The notes under the pieces: model-generated
What the model saw: only the letters and a program-made list of their open reading frames with translations
Told to the model about the DNA's origin: nothing
The model's database searches: none
Program-made: the position numbers and the translations under genes
Shown: positions 1 to 10,427 of the stretch, piece after piece
Layout: each line of letters begins with the position of its first letter
Numbering within the stretch: the first letter of the stretch is position 1
From: Actinidia chinensis
Lineage: Eukaryota > Streptophyta > Magnoliopsida > Ericales > Actinidiaceae
Direction: 5' to 3'
Assembly (NCBI GenBank): GCA_009663005.1
Contig: VIGQ01000039.1
Location: 132,501-152,500 of the forward strand
Length of the DNA: 20,000 nucleotides

Positions 1-645
1 TGACATTCAAATCTGTTGAACTTCCTGTATTTATCAGCAATTGGGCACCTCTTTGATAAGAAACCACCATGCGTCTGCAAATGCCCTAGCCTTGCTCCAT
101 CAGGTAGACTGTTTAAAGTTGTTTCTCATGCTTACTGGTGCTGCAATTTTATCTAGCGATCACATTTCATTCTTTTTACAAATGATGTGAATTCAGACTT
201 AGTTTAATGTAATGCTTTGAGGGATGTCTTGGAGTCCAGTCACATACAGTGAGAACTAGGTTGAGTTTGCTCCGTTTTTCGAAGTGGACATCTATTCTAT
301 TCCTGTATACATCTAAATTCAAGGACATACTACAGAAATCCACAAAAAAGGACAAAAAAAAGGTGAATGGATGGAATTACATTCGATTTCATGATAGACA
401 CCAACCCATTTCTGTGATGCAAACCGTTATATTTAATATTCCCATCTCTCATTCTAGGAATAGGTTAGGTTATTACTTTATTGTGTTCCAGAGGATGAAG
501 AAATTACTGTGGCATCTAAATTGTTTTTGTCGCATATGCTACTTTATCGCAAGAATTGGCAAGCACTAATTGCCCTCATAGGCAAGCATATTATAGCCAA
601 AAAAACATTACCACATATATACGCACATTAAAAACATATGCATAC
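1..645. other. Probable SPT6 intron; nothing else identified
   Basis: This stretch follows the last recognisable SPT6-like exon in the minus direction (donor reading GTATGC at 640-645). No later SPT6 exon could be read here; the next one expected in plant SPT6 proteins, around the EPCVRK region, was looked for and not found. The plus-strand open frames at 249-569 and 556-780 have no recognisable domain, and the second overlaps the antisense of an SPT6 exon, so both are taken as chance. The first 115 bases are less AT-rich and stay open in places on both strands, for example KKPPCVCKCPSLAPSGRL on plus, but match nothing I know. An intron running off the window edge is the simplest reading. Confidence 0.4.
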
Positions 646-2212
646 CATGTGGCTGGAACTTCAGGACAGCTTGGAGGTGTTTCAAACATTGCACATGTGA
701 AATTTGGAAGCCATCCTCCTCTGGGGGTGCATCCTCCAATTCATCATTCTTGCCAAAAAAAAAGTACAGCCTGTGTCTAATTCAAAAAACATGAAAACAA
801 TTGCAGTCAAAAGAACATACCATCTTTTCCAATATATCTGAAACCAAACTGCTCAAACTATAGCAAACTTGCTCACAACCTCCCATAGACCAGCTTCATA
901 GCAATTAGTATATATGGTGATTTTCTCTTGGGGTCTCTTTTATCGTCCTTCAATCGCGCCAACCTCACCCAGGGAGTGTTAGTTACACTTTGAGTCAACA
1001 TACATGACCTCTTTTTCGGGTTCAGCAAGCTTGAGGGACATTTAAGGATCAAAGAGCTGCTGATTCAGAGTAGTCGGGTCTTATTTCATGATATTCTGCA
1101 CGACTCTTCATCAAAACCGCAACATATTGTAGTCATGATTGGGAGAGCACTCTTTGGCTTCTAGAGAAGCAGCCACTTTCTGTCCAAGTACTGAATAGCC
1201 CCAAAGTACCTGCAAAGAATAGAATCACAATTAAACCCTACGTATTACTGTCTTAACAAAACATGCAATCCCAATCTACACATTTAATTCAATGATCCAA
1301 CGCAAGTTCATTACCTTGTCGCACGTATGAGAGGTTATTGGTCAGGTTTGTCGGATTCTCGAATCACAATATCGTCATTGTTGCTCTGGGTCCCTAAGTA
1401 GGCTCAAGCACCTTCCCTCCGGCTACATGGCAACAAATGGGAGCCTACAAAAAAGAGCACACGTAGGGTGCACTACCAGGAGGACTAAACAGCAAATAGA
1501 ATTTCTTCAATTGAAAGATATAGTACTTACATCAAACTTCTTACCATGCATGATCTCCAAAAAACTTCATAAGTCACCTTGTTATTGACAGCTCACCCCC
1601 CCTTGAGTTGTCCTGATACCCTCTTTTACGCACCTCCTTCGTTTAAAAGAGGCATCAGCAAGTTCATGAGTGATTATGTATCCCGTTAATACTCCTCTTC
1701 TATTACTCATTTCATGGTGGTGGTGAACCAGTGTTTCCTCTATATCTACACGAAAAACATGATAATCCAGTCAAAGCATGTAAGTAACATGCTTTGAATG
1801 AGAGCACAATCGTTAACATGCACAATGTGACCGCATTTTTCTTCTAGTATATTGTCCTTCCTCATGTGGATGTCCTTTCTCTGTCATATACTTCTCAAAA
1901 AAGAACAATGGATTCGAATTATCTTCAAGCCTCCTTTCCTTCATTCACAGAACCATCTACTTTCTGTCTTTGCTAAAACTGCTGCAGAGCCGAGAAATTC
2001 ATCAATCAGCCGAATATGCATGAGCGTCCCGTAGTGCAGATGATGAAAATCTGGTGCCTGACTTGGCTTCTTCTGTTCAACTTCCTACGTGTCTACATAA
2101 CAATGGGGATATATAAAAACTAATGAAAATCGTTCACATTCGCAATAACAAGGGACTATACGCTACAAATCATACCCCACAGGAGCTCTATATCCAAAAC
2201 TTTTTCATCCAA

Positions 2213-2271
<59 letters not shown>

Positions 2272-2520
2272 ACTCTTCAGCAATCTCCTCAGGGGTGGTC
2301 CTGCAACATTGCAGGATATTAGAAAATGAATTCAACATGAATCACCCCCCAATATCATACTAGATTATAAGTATTTTACCCTCGTCATCACCCACACAAG
2401 CTCCGTTTGAGTTTCTCCTCAGCTGTCGAACACTCTTCCCACTTCCAACAAATCCTCCCATTAGAAAAACCAGGAGTGCTCCCCCTGTGTCCATCTTAGA
2501 TTTTTTCAGCCACTTTAAAC

Positions 2521-2554
<34 letters not shown>

Positions 2555-2780
2555 GGTCAGCAACAAATAAAATCCCAATACAGCCAAGCATGTGTAGAGT
2601 AGATACCAATGTTGTTCAATAGGACAGATATGAACATAAATAAGATGAGAGGTAGATGTGTGTGGGTGAGAGAAGACTTTACAACGATGAAAGACCTGTG
2701 ATGTTATTATCTTGAAACAGCTCCATAGTCTATTCATCAAGACAGTTTTAATTCTGATCGCCAATTCTTGGCTCTTCAAA
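646..2780 (-). pseudogene. SPT6: SPT6-like transcription elongation factor, partial and frameshifted
   Basis: SPT6 is a histone chaperone and elongation factor that travels with RNA polymerase II in the nucleus. Eight exons read in the expected order on the minus strand: about 2690-2780 (LFQDNNITG), 2380-2530 (GSGKS), 2176-2300 (EEDIGDEDDMADFI, the acidic segment), about 1832-2092 (FFEKYMTEK), 1531-1739 (FLEIMHGKKFDV), 1315-1444 (LPFVAM), 821-1209 (YLDRKWLLL) and 646-748 (NFTCAMFETPP). Most have clear AG acceptors and GT donors. Most exons need one or more single-base frame changes to read through, so the reading frame is broken as given. The lysine-rich and acidic first exon expected upstream was not found in 2781-5000, and the tex-like, S1 and SH2 regions lie beyond the window or are absent. 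Family members are about 1,600 residues; roughly the first third is here. It is either a decayed partial copy or a real gene damaged by sequencing errors. The family assignment is strong; the pseudogene status is not. Confidence 0.85.
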
Positions 2781-3940
2781 TGGGCATAAAGAAAGCTATT
2801 GGAATTAGATGGAATTTATGAGATCAACGCTAGTTACGCCATTCAAGAGCAACTATTTAATAAATCATTGGAGCTTAGAGGCATTTTATATCACCAATTA
2901 TGTGTTATAATCATAAGACTAACAGAACTCATGCATAATCTAGAAGATTGACCCATTTACTCATTAAACAGATTCAATCATTAATGACAAAGGCCACGGG
3001 CTTATAGAAGAGAAGGTGTAATTATTCCTAAACTCCCTGATAGGCCGCGGCTTAGTAGTGGACTCTAAACAGAGAAAAATTACACGGGGATACATGCTAC
3101 AATTATACATAGCAATGGGCCATTGGATTTGAGGAGATTAACATCAAAAGTCATGGAAACCTTTAAAGCCTATAACTCGAAGGCAAAGGAAAATTTTTAT
3201 ATATCCTGGAATGTCAAACATAAACATTGGAAAGAAACAAAATAAGTATAAGCAGATTAGATTTAAAAACTCAATAATCTATGTCATGTAGAATACAATA
3301 AAGAGTAATGTATGAAGCAATCCATACCAAAAGTTGGCGGATAATTAATCGTTTATGCAAAGTAATCAATGTGCAAATGAACCAATGTTATACGTTTCTT
3401 ATAACAGCCCAGTATTGTCTACTTCAAGCTGGATTCTCAAATCTAGGTCTGTTTGCATAGAAACATCAAGTTTGAGTTATACTTCTTTGTAAAATAAAAC
3501 ATTAATCATTCTCCTCTGCATGAAGGATCAAGAATGAATGGATGGCAATATATGATAGAGTTCCGACCTGAATACTTTACTGTGACAGACAAACAAGTAG
3601 TTTTACTACTGTACAAGTAACATGAACCATCTCAACAACTATCCTGCGACTGACAAATAGTGAAAGTCGAAACTTAGCAAATTCATATACAAAAAATATC
3701 TGTACAGAAAGAAAATGAAAATACAACTTCCGAAAAAAATGCACTTGCGTATTGCTAAGAGAACGTGAATGTTGTTATCCTCAATCTATATATTAACAAA
3801 TACCGTTTTTGCAGTACGAAAAATAAAAGTATACCAAAACCGTTCAAAACACAAAAATCACGTATTTCGAATACAGGATTTGTTCCAAATAAGTTAAACA
3901 TTTAATTCCAATTTATTCTTAAAACTTTCTTTAACGTAAA
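2781..3940. other. AT-rich intergenic or intronic DNA
   Basis: This is upstream of the first recognisable SPT6-like exon on the minus strand. I searched it for the Glu/Asp/Lys-rich exon that begins plant SPT6 proteins, which on the plus strand would appear as runs of ctcctc and catcct, and found none. No open frame with a recognisable protein, no RNA gene and no clear copy of the array repeat was seen. Confidence 0.5.
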
Positions 3941-4475
3941 CACCACTTTTTTCTCTTTATTCTCTTCACTGTTAAACTCAACTACCAAAAACACAAATAA
4001 ACAAAACATTGATTTTGAAAAAGAAGAGAAAACCGTGCGAAGTTGGAGAAGTGAAGTGGGCCCAAAAAAATTTATGTCAAGTGAAGTACACTTTTAGGTG
4101 TAATAAAATACATTTACCTCCCCTGAGTATCTGACAATTAATTTGTACCACTCATTTAACTCGACTTACCAAAATAGATTAAAAAACACATTGATGTTCG
4201 GAAAAAGAAAAGAAGAGAAAAAAAAAAACTGATAAGATGAAGTGAGCAAAAAATTTATTCCATAGATTAAATTTTTTGGATAATTACATTGACCTCCGCT
4301 AAGATATCTAACATATACACTGACATTGCTTTAAAAAAATAGAGGATAAGTGTATATGCCAAAATACCTCAAGGAGGTGATGAGTGTATTACCCAATTGT
4401 TTGCCTTCTTTTCTTCACTATTTCATTTACTATTTTTCCCAGCAACCAAACAGACGAAGAACTCTATTGTTTCAT

Positions 4476-4516
<41 letters not shown>

Positions 4517-4902
4517 CATTAGTTTGTTTCCCGTTCTTCATTGGTTCTTCAACAATTGTGCAAGCCATGGGGATGAAAGGCGAAGTGCCTAACAAAAGGC
4601 AACTAAGCCATCAGAAAAGGTGGGACCATATGAGGTGGTCGTACCGCTTCTGGGACCCCGATATGCCCACCAGGACTGTTTTTCCGACGGGGTTTGATAC
4701 CTTGAATCCTCTGCAGGTTAAGATTGTTCTTCTACAAGTTTTCCTTTTCGTGTGCATTTTTTCGTACTCAACGGATGAAGAAATCCATCCAACAGCGAAA
4801 AATAGAGAAAGTAAACTGAAGATGAAAGTATGAAAACAACTTCTCGTGACTCTAATTTTAATTGCTTCACTTTTTAATTCTTCAATCATTTTTCTCGAAA
4901 AA

Positions 4903-4935
<33 letters not shown>

Positions 4936-5010
4936 CCAAACAGATGAAAATCAATTGAATCTACGGAAAATAAGAGAGCCAAGAACCTGAGAAGATGAAG
5001 TTGAAGATGT
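3940..5010. repeat. Cluster of diverged short repeat modules
   Basis: A module of roughly 100-150 bases recurs with variation. It has a T-rich part (forms of ttcttcactttttaattctt), then a part like accaaacagatgaa, then aaaaataagagaaagaaac, then gagaagatgaagtgggccc. Variants of the last two parts lie near 4013-4062, 4200-4250, 4473-4500, 4783-4812 and 4963-5000. The same module recurs inside the array near 6838-6998, 9660-9800, 10010-10110, 14145-14300, 14500-14600, 18410-18575 and 18790-18890. It has no coding character and no inverted termini that I can see. It links this region to the array and may be an old mobile or satellite-like element. Confidence 0.6.
4558..4735. other. GC-richer island with exon-like character, unidentified
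   Basis: This stretch is visibly richer in G and C than its surroundings. On the plus strand a frame from an ATG at 4558 stays open to 4833 and includes RFWDPDMPTRTVFPTGFD, with a possible donor (CAG then GTTAAG) near 4716. On the minus strand a frame is also open, including KVSNPVGKTVLVGISGSQKR. Neither translation resembles a family I recognise, and I saw no tRNA, U-snRNA, 5S or SRP RNA signature. It interrupts the short repeat modules. It may be a captured exon fragment, a piece of a transposon or an organelle-derived fragment; the strand is undecided. Confidence 0.35.
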
Positions 5011-5226
5011 TGAATCGAAAAGGTGTGTTGAAACTGAGTCGCTTCCGAGTCATAGACTCGTCTCCTTCTTCAAAAGAGTTGGGGCACAAACCTCTTCAAC
5101 TTCAGGCGGAGTGGTGTTGATGGCGAAAAGCAAAGTGAACCGAGAATCGAAAATGAGTGCCTAGGTGCATCTCTCTCTCCTGAGTCAGACCCCCTCCTCT
5201 GTCTCTCCAACTTTTACCATTACGGA

Positions 5227-5260
<34 letters not shown>

Positions 5261-5325
5261 AGATCCGGGTATATAACGACTCTAAATAATTTGTTAGCCA
5301 TTATGCTCTAACGGCTAAATGTCTT
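5010..5325 (-). promoter_or_regulatory. Promoter-like and leader-like stretch, minus strand
   Basis: Less AT-rich than both sides, it carries on the minus strand a TATA-type motif (TTATATACC, about 5268-5276), followed by a GA-rich stretch around 5180-5215 that looks like a transcribed leader. It points towards the SPT6-like exons and abuts the left end of the tandem array at about 5325. I infer the promoter and 5' UTR of a minus-strand transcript, possibly the SPT6-like gene, but 2.2 kb and a missing first coding exon separate the two. No protein-coding frame of note is present; the plus frame from 5007 has only 37 codons. Confidence 0.35.
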
Positions 5326-6995
5326 AGGCCGTAAGTTTTTTTTTTTTTTTTTTAATTATATTGAATAGGAAATTAAATAAATGACCTTATATTTGAAACA
5401 ATACTTTTTAAAAAACAAATAAGAAAGAATGCTATAAAAAAAATGAAATAAAGTGTATACTAGGATTATTATTTGCTTTAAAAAAAGAATATTATTGATA
5501 GATAAATTTATATTTGAAAAAAATTCTTTTAGGAAAAGAAGCATGCATTTTAGATGTTTCACAAGAAGGAATAAAGAAAATGGATATATGTGAATTACTA
5601 GACATTTTCCCTATTTGGTTTTAGTATTTAAATATAAGATATGTTTTTACTTTTGGAGTTTCTCTATTCAAAAATGAACCGAAAAGGAAAAATATTTTGA
5701 TTATGAAAATTTAATAAAAACAATTAAAAATAATAAGTACTTAAAAAAATTCAAAGTAAAATATTTTGACCAAAAAACTGAAACTTTTAGGACTAATTTA
5801 TCAATATGCATTTAGCAGTGAATATACCCTATTGGGGCAAAAGGTGCACCAAGACTTTATTAATAACTAAAAATAGTAACAACTAAGAATTAAAAACACT
5901 TCGGTAGGTGTGGGTGCCAAAAAAAAAGAGAATTATTTTTCATTGCCCAAACCTCCTAATCTTATTCCAAATAAAGACTCAATGTTCCTTTTTTCACATG
6001 TGTGTACAATTTTCAAATCATTTTCACATAATATTTTTTTTTTAAATTATTTTTGAAAAAGAAAACATTCTTATTTTCATATAGTTCGAGACCTTTTCAA
6101 AAACAGGAAGATATGAGAGAATTACCTGGATCATTTGAACCAGATTAAGGTAAAAGAAAAATGCAATTTGCGTTAGAACCATTGTTTTGCCCATTGCTGC
6201 CAAAAAACACATCTTCCTCAACAAAAATAGACAATTATTATTAAGAACTAACTATAGGACCACAAACAGTAACAATACATGAAAATAAAGTCATCCCTAC
6301 CAACAAGTCATTTTTTTCTCTCCAATAACAACACAAACGATAATTTTTCAATACCATTGCAAATTCATTGGTGGGCATATGTATCAGTGGTTGTTTCAAC
6401 AATTCAACTAAACTCTCAATGATTTGTCTTTCTTAGATTAATTAGATCACACTGCTTAATACTCAAAGTGTTAACCATAAATAGTATGCAAAAAGACGTT
6501 TTCAAAAAGTTTTCCTATACAAGCAGACAGAGACTAACTGAGAACAAAGCAGCAAGTATAATTGCAACTCATACAAATCTGTAAGGCAATAGTCAAATGA
6601 TCTTATAAACTATCAGCTTCTAGTGTAATTAGCATATACAATATAAAAAAAAATATAAATGATTTTTTTCCAAGATATTGCCAAAATATGAGTATAAATT
6701 AAGTCTCCTAATCTTAATATAAGCCTGTTTTTAAAAGTTACTCAAATTCACTCAAATGATGGATATGGCAATGGTTTGAATTATGAACTTTTATTTTCAC
6801 AAGTTGGAGCAAGGGACGAAGAAAGAGAAAACCTCGGAAGATGAAGTGGGCCAACCCCACTATTAAAATTATTAATTTATTTTTTTCTTTCTTAATTATT
6901 TCCTCCACTAATTTTTTTCTCGGCAATCAACATGAAAAGCTATCAATTCTAGGAAAAAATAAGAGATAAAAAAAACTTGAGAAGATGAAGTGGGC
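5325..6995. repeat. Array AT-rich block, copy 1 (truncated unit)
   Basis: It starts at taggccgtaag plus a long T run (about 5326-5354), matching taggcagtaat near 12640 and taggcagtac near 16906. From there it runs collinear with 12640-14300 and 16905-18570. Shared landmarks include attattgat(c)gataaa near 5485, 12828 and 17110, the aaaggtgca...aagattttattaataa segment near 5840, 13155 and 17449, and actcaaattcactcaaa near 6740, 14056 and 18320. Similarity ends at gaagatgaagtgggcc near 6998, where the unit is cut short by unrelated sequence. No coding capacity was recognised; the small minus-strand frames at 5356-5562, 6042-6224 and 6738-6926 are low-complexity and not conserved between copies. 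Confidence 0.8.
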
Positions 6996-9010
6996 CAAAA
7001 ACATTGCTCAATGCGCCAACGCGGGGAAAATCTTGGCTTTTTCGCGTATTGTGGTCAAACAGGGTTATAATTTTGCAGTCACGCATCTTCAGTTTTTGAT
7101 ACTCGCCTCAGCTTCAGTAATTAAGGTAAGACCACAGAGAGAAGTCATAGCATCATAAAGGAAGTGGCAACGCACTTGTCATAATGTGTACCTTTTTCCA
7201 TATCCTGTCGGCTCTAGCAGGTGAACTTGCGGCCTAGGTGTAGAGAGCATTTGCGTAGGTGAATGTGATATGTAACAGATTGATCTATATCAAATTAATG
7301 TAGTACAAACAGTTTATAAGTTCTATACCAGATTGAGAACTTTACTATTATAATATATCAAAAAGAAGGATAAGCACTTAAAATGAAATCTTCCTGGGAT
7401 ATGTTTGAATGCACGCTCTTCTGTGGGGGACAAGAGTGTATTCATTGTCAACTTACTATGACACACGGCCTTGGGTGAGGAAACAGAGTAATATTCTTAA
7501 TTCCATGTTTAGGGAATGACATTTAGAGTCAATCACCTTGCGCGCTATAGATTTTCGTGGAGGTAGATCCAACGCATGAATATCTTATGTCACGGATTAG
7601 ACAAACAAGATGTTAACAGATATAATGGAAATGTAGTCTGCTAAAATGCAGAAGGCTTAGCGGAATTCTTCAAAAGTCAGATCTGCCTGAGCCAATTGAG
7701 CTTTACTTGTGAGGGCTGGCATCAGTATGGTTGTGCTATAAGGGCTGCAATGAAAAACAATAACCTAAGCCTATGAAAAGTTATTAGAAAAACTACATAC
7801 TAAAAGAACCAGCATTAAGAGAACCCACTTCCAATGTCTAAGTGACAAAAGGATTGAAGGTCTTACTTGAAAATTCAATCCACTCTGCACAGTGAAGGAA
7901 TATTAATCAGTCTATTTGCAGATAAAAAATGAAATATTCCAAGAAGGAAAAAAAAATAGTAATAGAAACTCGGTGTATTTCTCCAAAGATGCGCCCCATA
8001 TAGGAAGTTTGTAAGCCAAATTTGAGAGACTGAATATCAAAACTCAATGTTCAATATGAGTTCAAGTCTAGAATCTACCTTAATTGGACTCCCTAAGTAA
8101 GTGGAAACACCTGATTATTGTTTTTATGAACTGTTCCATAAATTAACATCCTCGGTCTTGATAAATAGTTAAGCATAAACTTATTTTCCCATGACACAGA
8201 ATCAAGGTATCTGCTTCCTACGGCTACAACCTTAAAGAAAAAAGAAAAGTAAATTGCAGTTTGGTGTAAAATTACAAGTTTAATAAAATTATATAGCTAC
8301 CCCATAGAATGCAGTGCCATTATCCTATAGAGATGAAAACTTGGGATTGTGTCGTTCAAGATTACGAAATAAATGTCGTCAAATGAGCATAGGACAAGTA
8401 ACAAGAACCTTAGCAGTCCACCATTCCAATGCTAGCTAACTTGCCTTAGCAAGTAAGGGCTATCATCCCAGGTTTTTGATGTGCAAGGACTGGCTAGAAG
8501 GGCTGAGTTCAAAGCTCCTTTGTAATTTTTTCGTAAAAAAAGTACTCCTTCATGCATTGCAGTTCTACACCAATTTGAGCATAACGATTCATGTCCTATG
8601 ACATGGGAAAAACCGTTAAGTATATAGTGAACAAACCTCTTACCCTATTAATTATTAGATACTTTATTACAATCACAGTTTGTGAAACCTGGCTCATGGA
8701 TAAGTCCAGGTAATGAGGATCCCCGATCAAGTAGTCAATGCTGCTAATACACACATAATATTCTCCTTCCTGTTCTGGCGAAGTTTTTTTCCTTTTCCTT
8801 CGATCCAAGGATGTGAAACGCAGTTGGCTATCTTGTTGAGTACAACGTACAAAGTTGTGTTGATTTGAGCACCAACTGATATGGCCGGTAGGGACTCCAT
8901 GGGGCAAGAGATTTAGTGCCATAGAATTTGAAGATCACTTTTAAGAAAAAAGACCTTCAATAAGGCTGCAATCCTCAAAGATGACCCCACCTAGGTGGTA
9001 ACCAAACTGC
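6996..9010. other. Unique segment interrupting the array; possible gene fragments
   Basis: This 2-kb stretch has no counterpart in the other array units. It holds several short exon-like pieces: a plus-strand frame at about 7008-7127 (contains KILAFSRIVVKQGYNF, ending before GTAAGACC), and on the minus strand pieces near 7197-7260 (TPRPQVHLLEPTGYGK before GTACAC), 7400-7430 (ERAFKHIPGRFHFK), 7660-7720 (MPALTSKAQLAQADLTFEEF), 8100-8235 (KVVAVGSRYLDSVSWENK) and 8440-8515 (SPCTSKTWDDSPYLLRQ). None matches a family I can name, and none was found to belong to ESD4 or SPT6. The ends show no obvious target-site duplication or terminal repeat. It could be the remains of a third gene or an array unit border. 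Confidence 0.35.
8690..8922 (-). CDS. Exon-like open frame, product unknown
   Basis: A minus-strand frame from an ATG at 8922 is open for 108 codons; its first 75-80 codons are balanced in composition, and the rest, below about 8690, becomes AT-rich and probably intronic. Readable pieces are MALNLLPHGVPTGHISWC, LRFTSLDRRKRKK and IDYLIGDPHYLDLSMSQ. A second minus frame is also open over much of the same stretch (LYVVLNKIANCVSHPWIEG), so the true frame is unclear. Just upstream, 8945-9003 reads FGYHLGGVIFEDCSLIEG after a TGTTGCAG acceptor. HISWC and FTSLD faintly recall the Ulp1 segment around the catalytic His, but the match is too weak to claim. It sits at the right end of the unique segment, next to an ESD4-like fragment on the same strand. 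Confidence 0.3.
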
Positions 9011-9477
9011 AACATAAGAAAATTATAATAGTATAAAGGTGGAACTCATCTAAGATCAATCCAGGAATATCATGACCTTGAAACAGTATAAGAAAAAAAA
9101 AATAAATGAACATAGCCATAACGCCTAGAGGATATATGATTGTATTTTGTTTTGTCACTGGCATGACAGTGAAGCTTCCATTAGACTTTCCTGGGTCTCT
9201 CTCGATATATTAAACATGTTCATGGAGTTAATCCCCCCTAGAAACAGGAATTCACCTCATCATTCAACCAGTTGCCGGTCTCCACAAATTCCACAACAAA
9301 CTCTCTGCGCGATCTCGATATTAGAGTTTCGTGAGTGACCAAAACCTCCTCATGCCGAAAAGTGTTAATTAGATAAATCAAAAGTCAATGCCAATCCCTA
9401 TTGACCAAAGCAAATGATGTATTGAGTAATCCACATGATACGATTTAAAATTAGAGAAGGCCCGAGACACCGCAGCC
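9010..9477. repeat. Partial array unit ending inside exon 2
   Basis: This segment is collinear with about 10220-10560, 14700-15090 and 18975-19452. Shared landmarks are tggaactcatctaagatcaa, atcatgaccttgaaac, gaggatatatgattg and atattaaacatgttcatgg. It ends abruptly at accgcagcc (9477), inside the antisense of ESD4-like exon 2, and joins directly to the AT-rich block sequence of the next unit (aaatataaatgattttt). Confidence 0.75.
9256..9477 (-). pseudogene. ESD4: ESD4-like SUMO protease fragment (exon 2 part and exon 3)
   Basis: A short minus-strand remnant of the ESD4-like gene seen more fully in copies A to C. The exon 2 piece (9442-9477) reads AAVSRAFSNFKS and lacks its 5' half, cut at the array junction; its donor has lost a G compared with copy C. 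Exon 3 (9256 to about 9344) reads LVTHE and ends GNWLNDE, the start of the Ulp1 catalytic domain, then a donor of the form GTGAAT. Its acceptor reads CATG instead of CAG, so it should not splice as given. With no exon 1, no promoter and no catalytic exons it is very likely non-functional. It still carries the exon 2 segment that copies A and B have lost. Confidence 0.75.
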
Positions 9478-10136
9478 AAAGTATGAACAAATATAAATGA
9501 TTTTTCACAGATATTCTAAAATGTTAGGTAAATTAAGCCTCCATAATCTTAATATAAGCCTTTCTTAAAAAGGTAACTCAAATTCACTCAAACTGATGGA
9601 CATTGGCCAATGCTGTTTAGTATAAACTTTTAGTTTCCACATGAACAAGGGAGGAAGAGAGAAAAAACCTGCTAAGATGAAGTGGGCCCATAACCCCACT
9701 ATTTAAATTCATTGAATTATTTATGTTTTTCTTAATTATTCTTCACTCAATTTTCCCGAGTAACCAAAAATGGAATAAATCTATCAATTCTAAGATGAAG
9801 TGGCCAAAATGGGACAAATAAGGATTTTTCTATAGGGGGAGACCACATATATCAAAAAAAATATTGAGACTACGAATCTATAAAAATAAAATTAATACAA
9901 ATATTATTAAATAATAATTTTTTATTCAAATTCTTCGAGTAGTTGTCGCTCACCTTTGGTCCGCCTCCGGGCCCAGTTACTTTCGTGGATTAAAAGTTTT
10001 TTTTTTCTTCACTTTTTCTTCTAAAATTATTTTAATCACGTCAAATGGATGAAGAAAAGCCATCCAATCTGGAAAAATAAGAGAAACAAACTAGGAAGAT
10101 GGAAGGATAAAATTAACTTTTCCAATTCTAATTTTA

Positions 10137-10168
<32 letters not shown>

Positions 10169-10329
10169 TTCCGAAACTTCTATTGAATTGTTGTTTTTAA
10201 GCTGCTTCTCATGAAGAAAATTAAATAATAGAAAAGTGGAACTTATCTTAAGATCAATTCTAGAAACATCATGACCTTGAAACAAGTATTATAGAAAAAA
10301 AATAAGTTACATAGCACATACTTTTATAG
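9478..10329. repeat. Array segment: end of AT-rich block and short modules
   Basis: It matches about 13955-14830 and 18228-19095, and its first 350 bases also match 6640-6995. It contains the shared actcaaattcactcaaa motif (about 9577), the module gatgaagtgggccca with ccactatttaaattcattgaatta (about 9676-9715), the gggggagaccacatatatcaaaaaa motif (about 9835) and the aaaaataagagaaacaaac motif (about 10076). On the minus strand it lies downstream of copy A. I saw no exon of the missing catalytic domain in it. Confidence 0.7.
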
Positions 10330-10427
10330 AGGATATATGATGCCATTTTGTTTCACTTCACGATAGTGAAGCTTCCCTTGGCCTTTCTTGGTGCTCTCCT
10401 CTATATTAAACATGTCATGGAGTGAAT

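Noticed and set aside
1..115. Next SPT6 exon at the left edge
   Set aside because: A minus frame with ACGCATGG after a CAG was compared with the expected continuation and did not match beyond two or three residues.
2360..2779. Single continuous minus-strand protein of 139 codons
   Set aside because: It runs through an intron between two SPT6-like exons (2380-2530 and about 2690-2780) and is not a separate gene.
4558..4735. tRNA, 5S, U-snRNA or SRP RNA gene in the GC-richer island
   Set aside because: No A/B box spacing, cloverleaf or conserved snRNA/SRP core sequence could be recognised.
8690..8922. Catalytic His segment of the Ulp1 domain
   Set aside because: HISWC and a later FTSLD recall the family's HW...FQYLDS pattern, but intervening residues and spacing do not fit and other frames are equally open.
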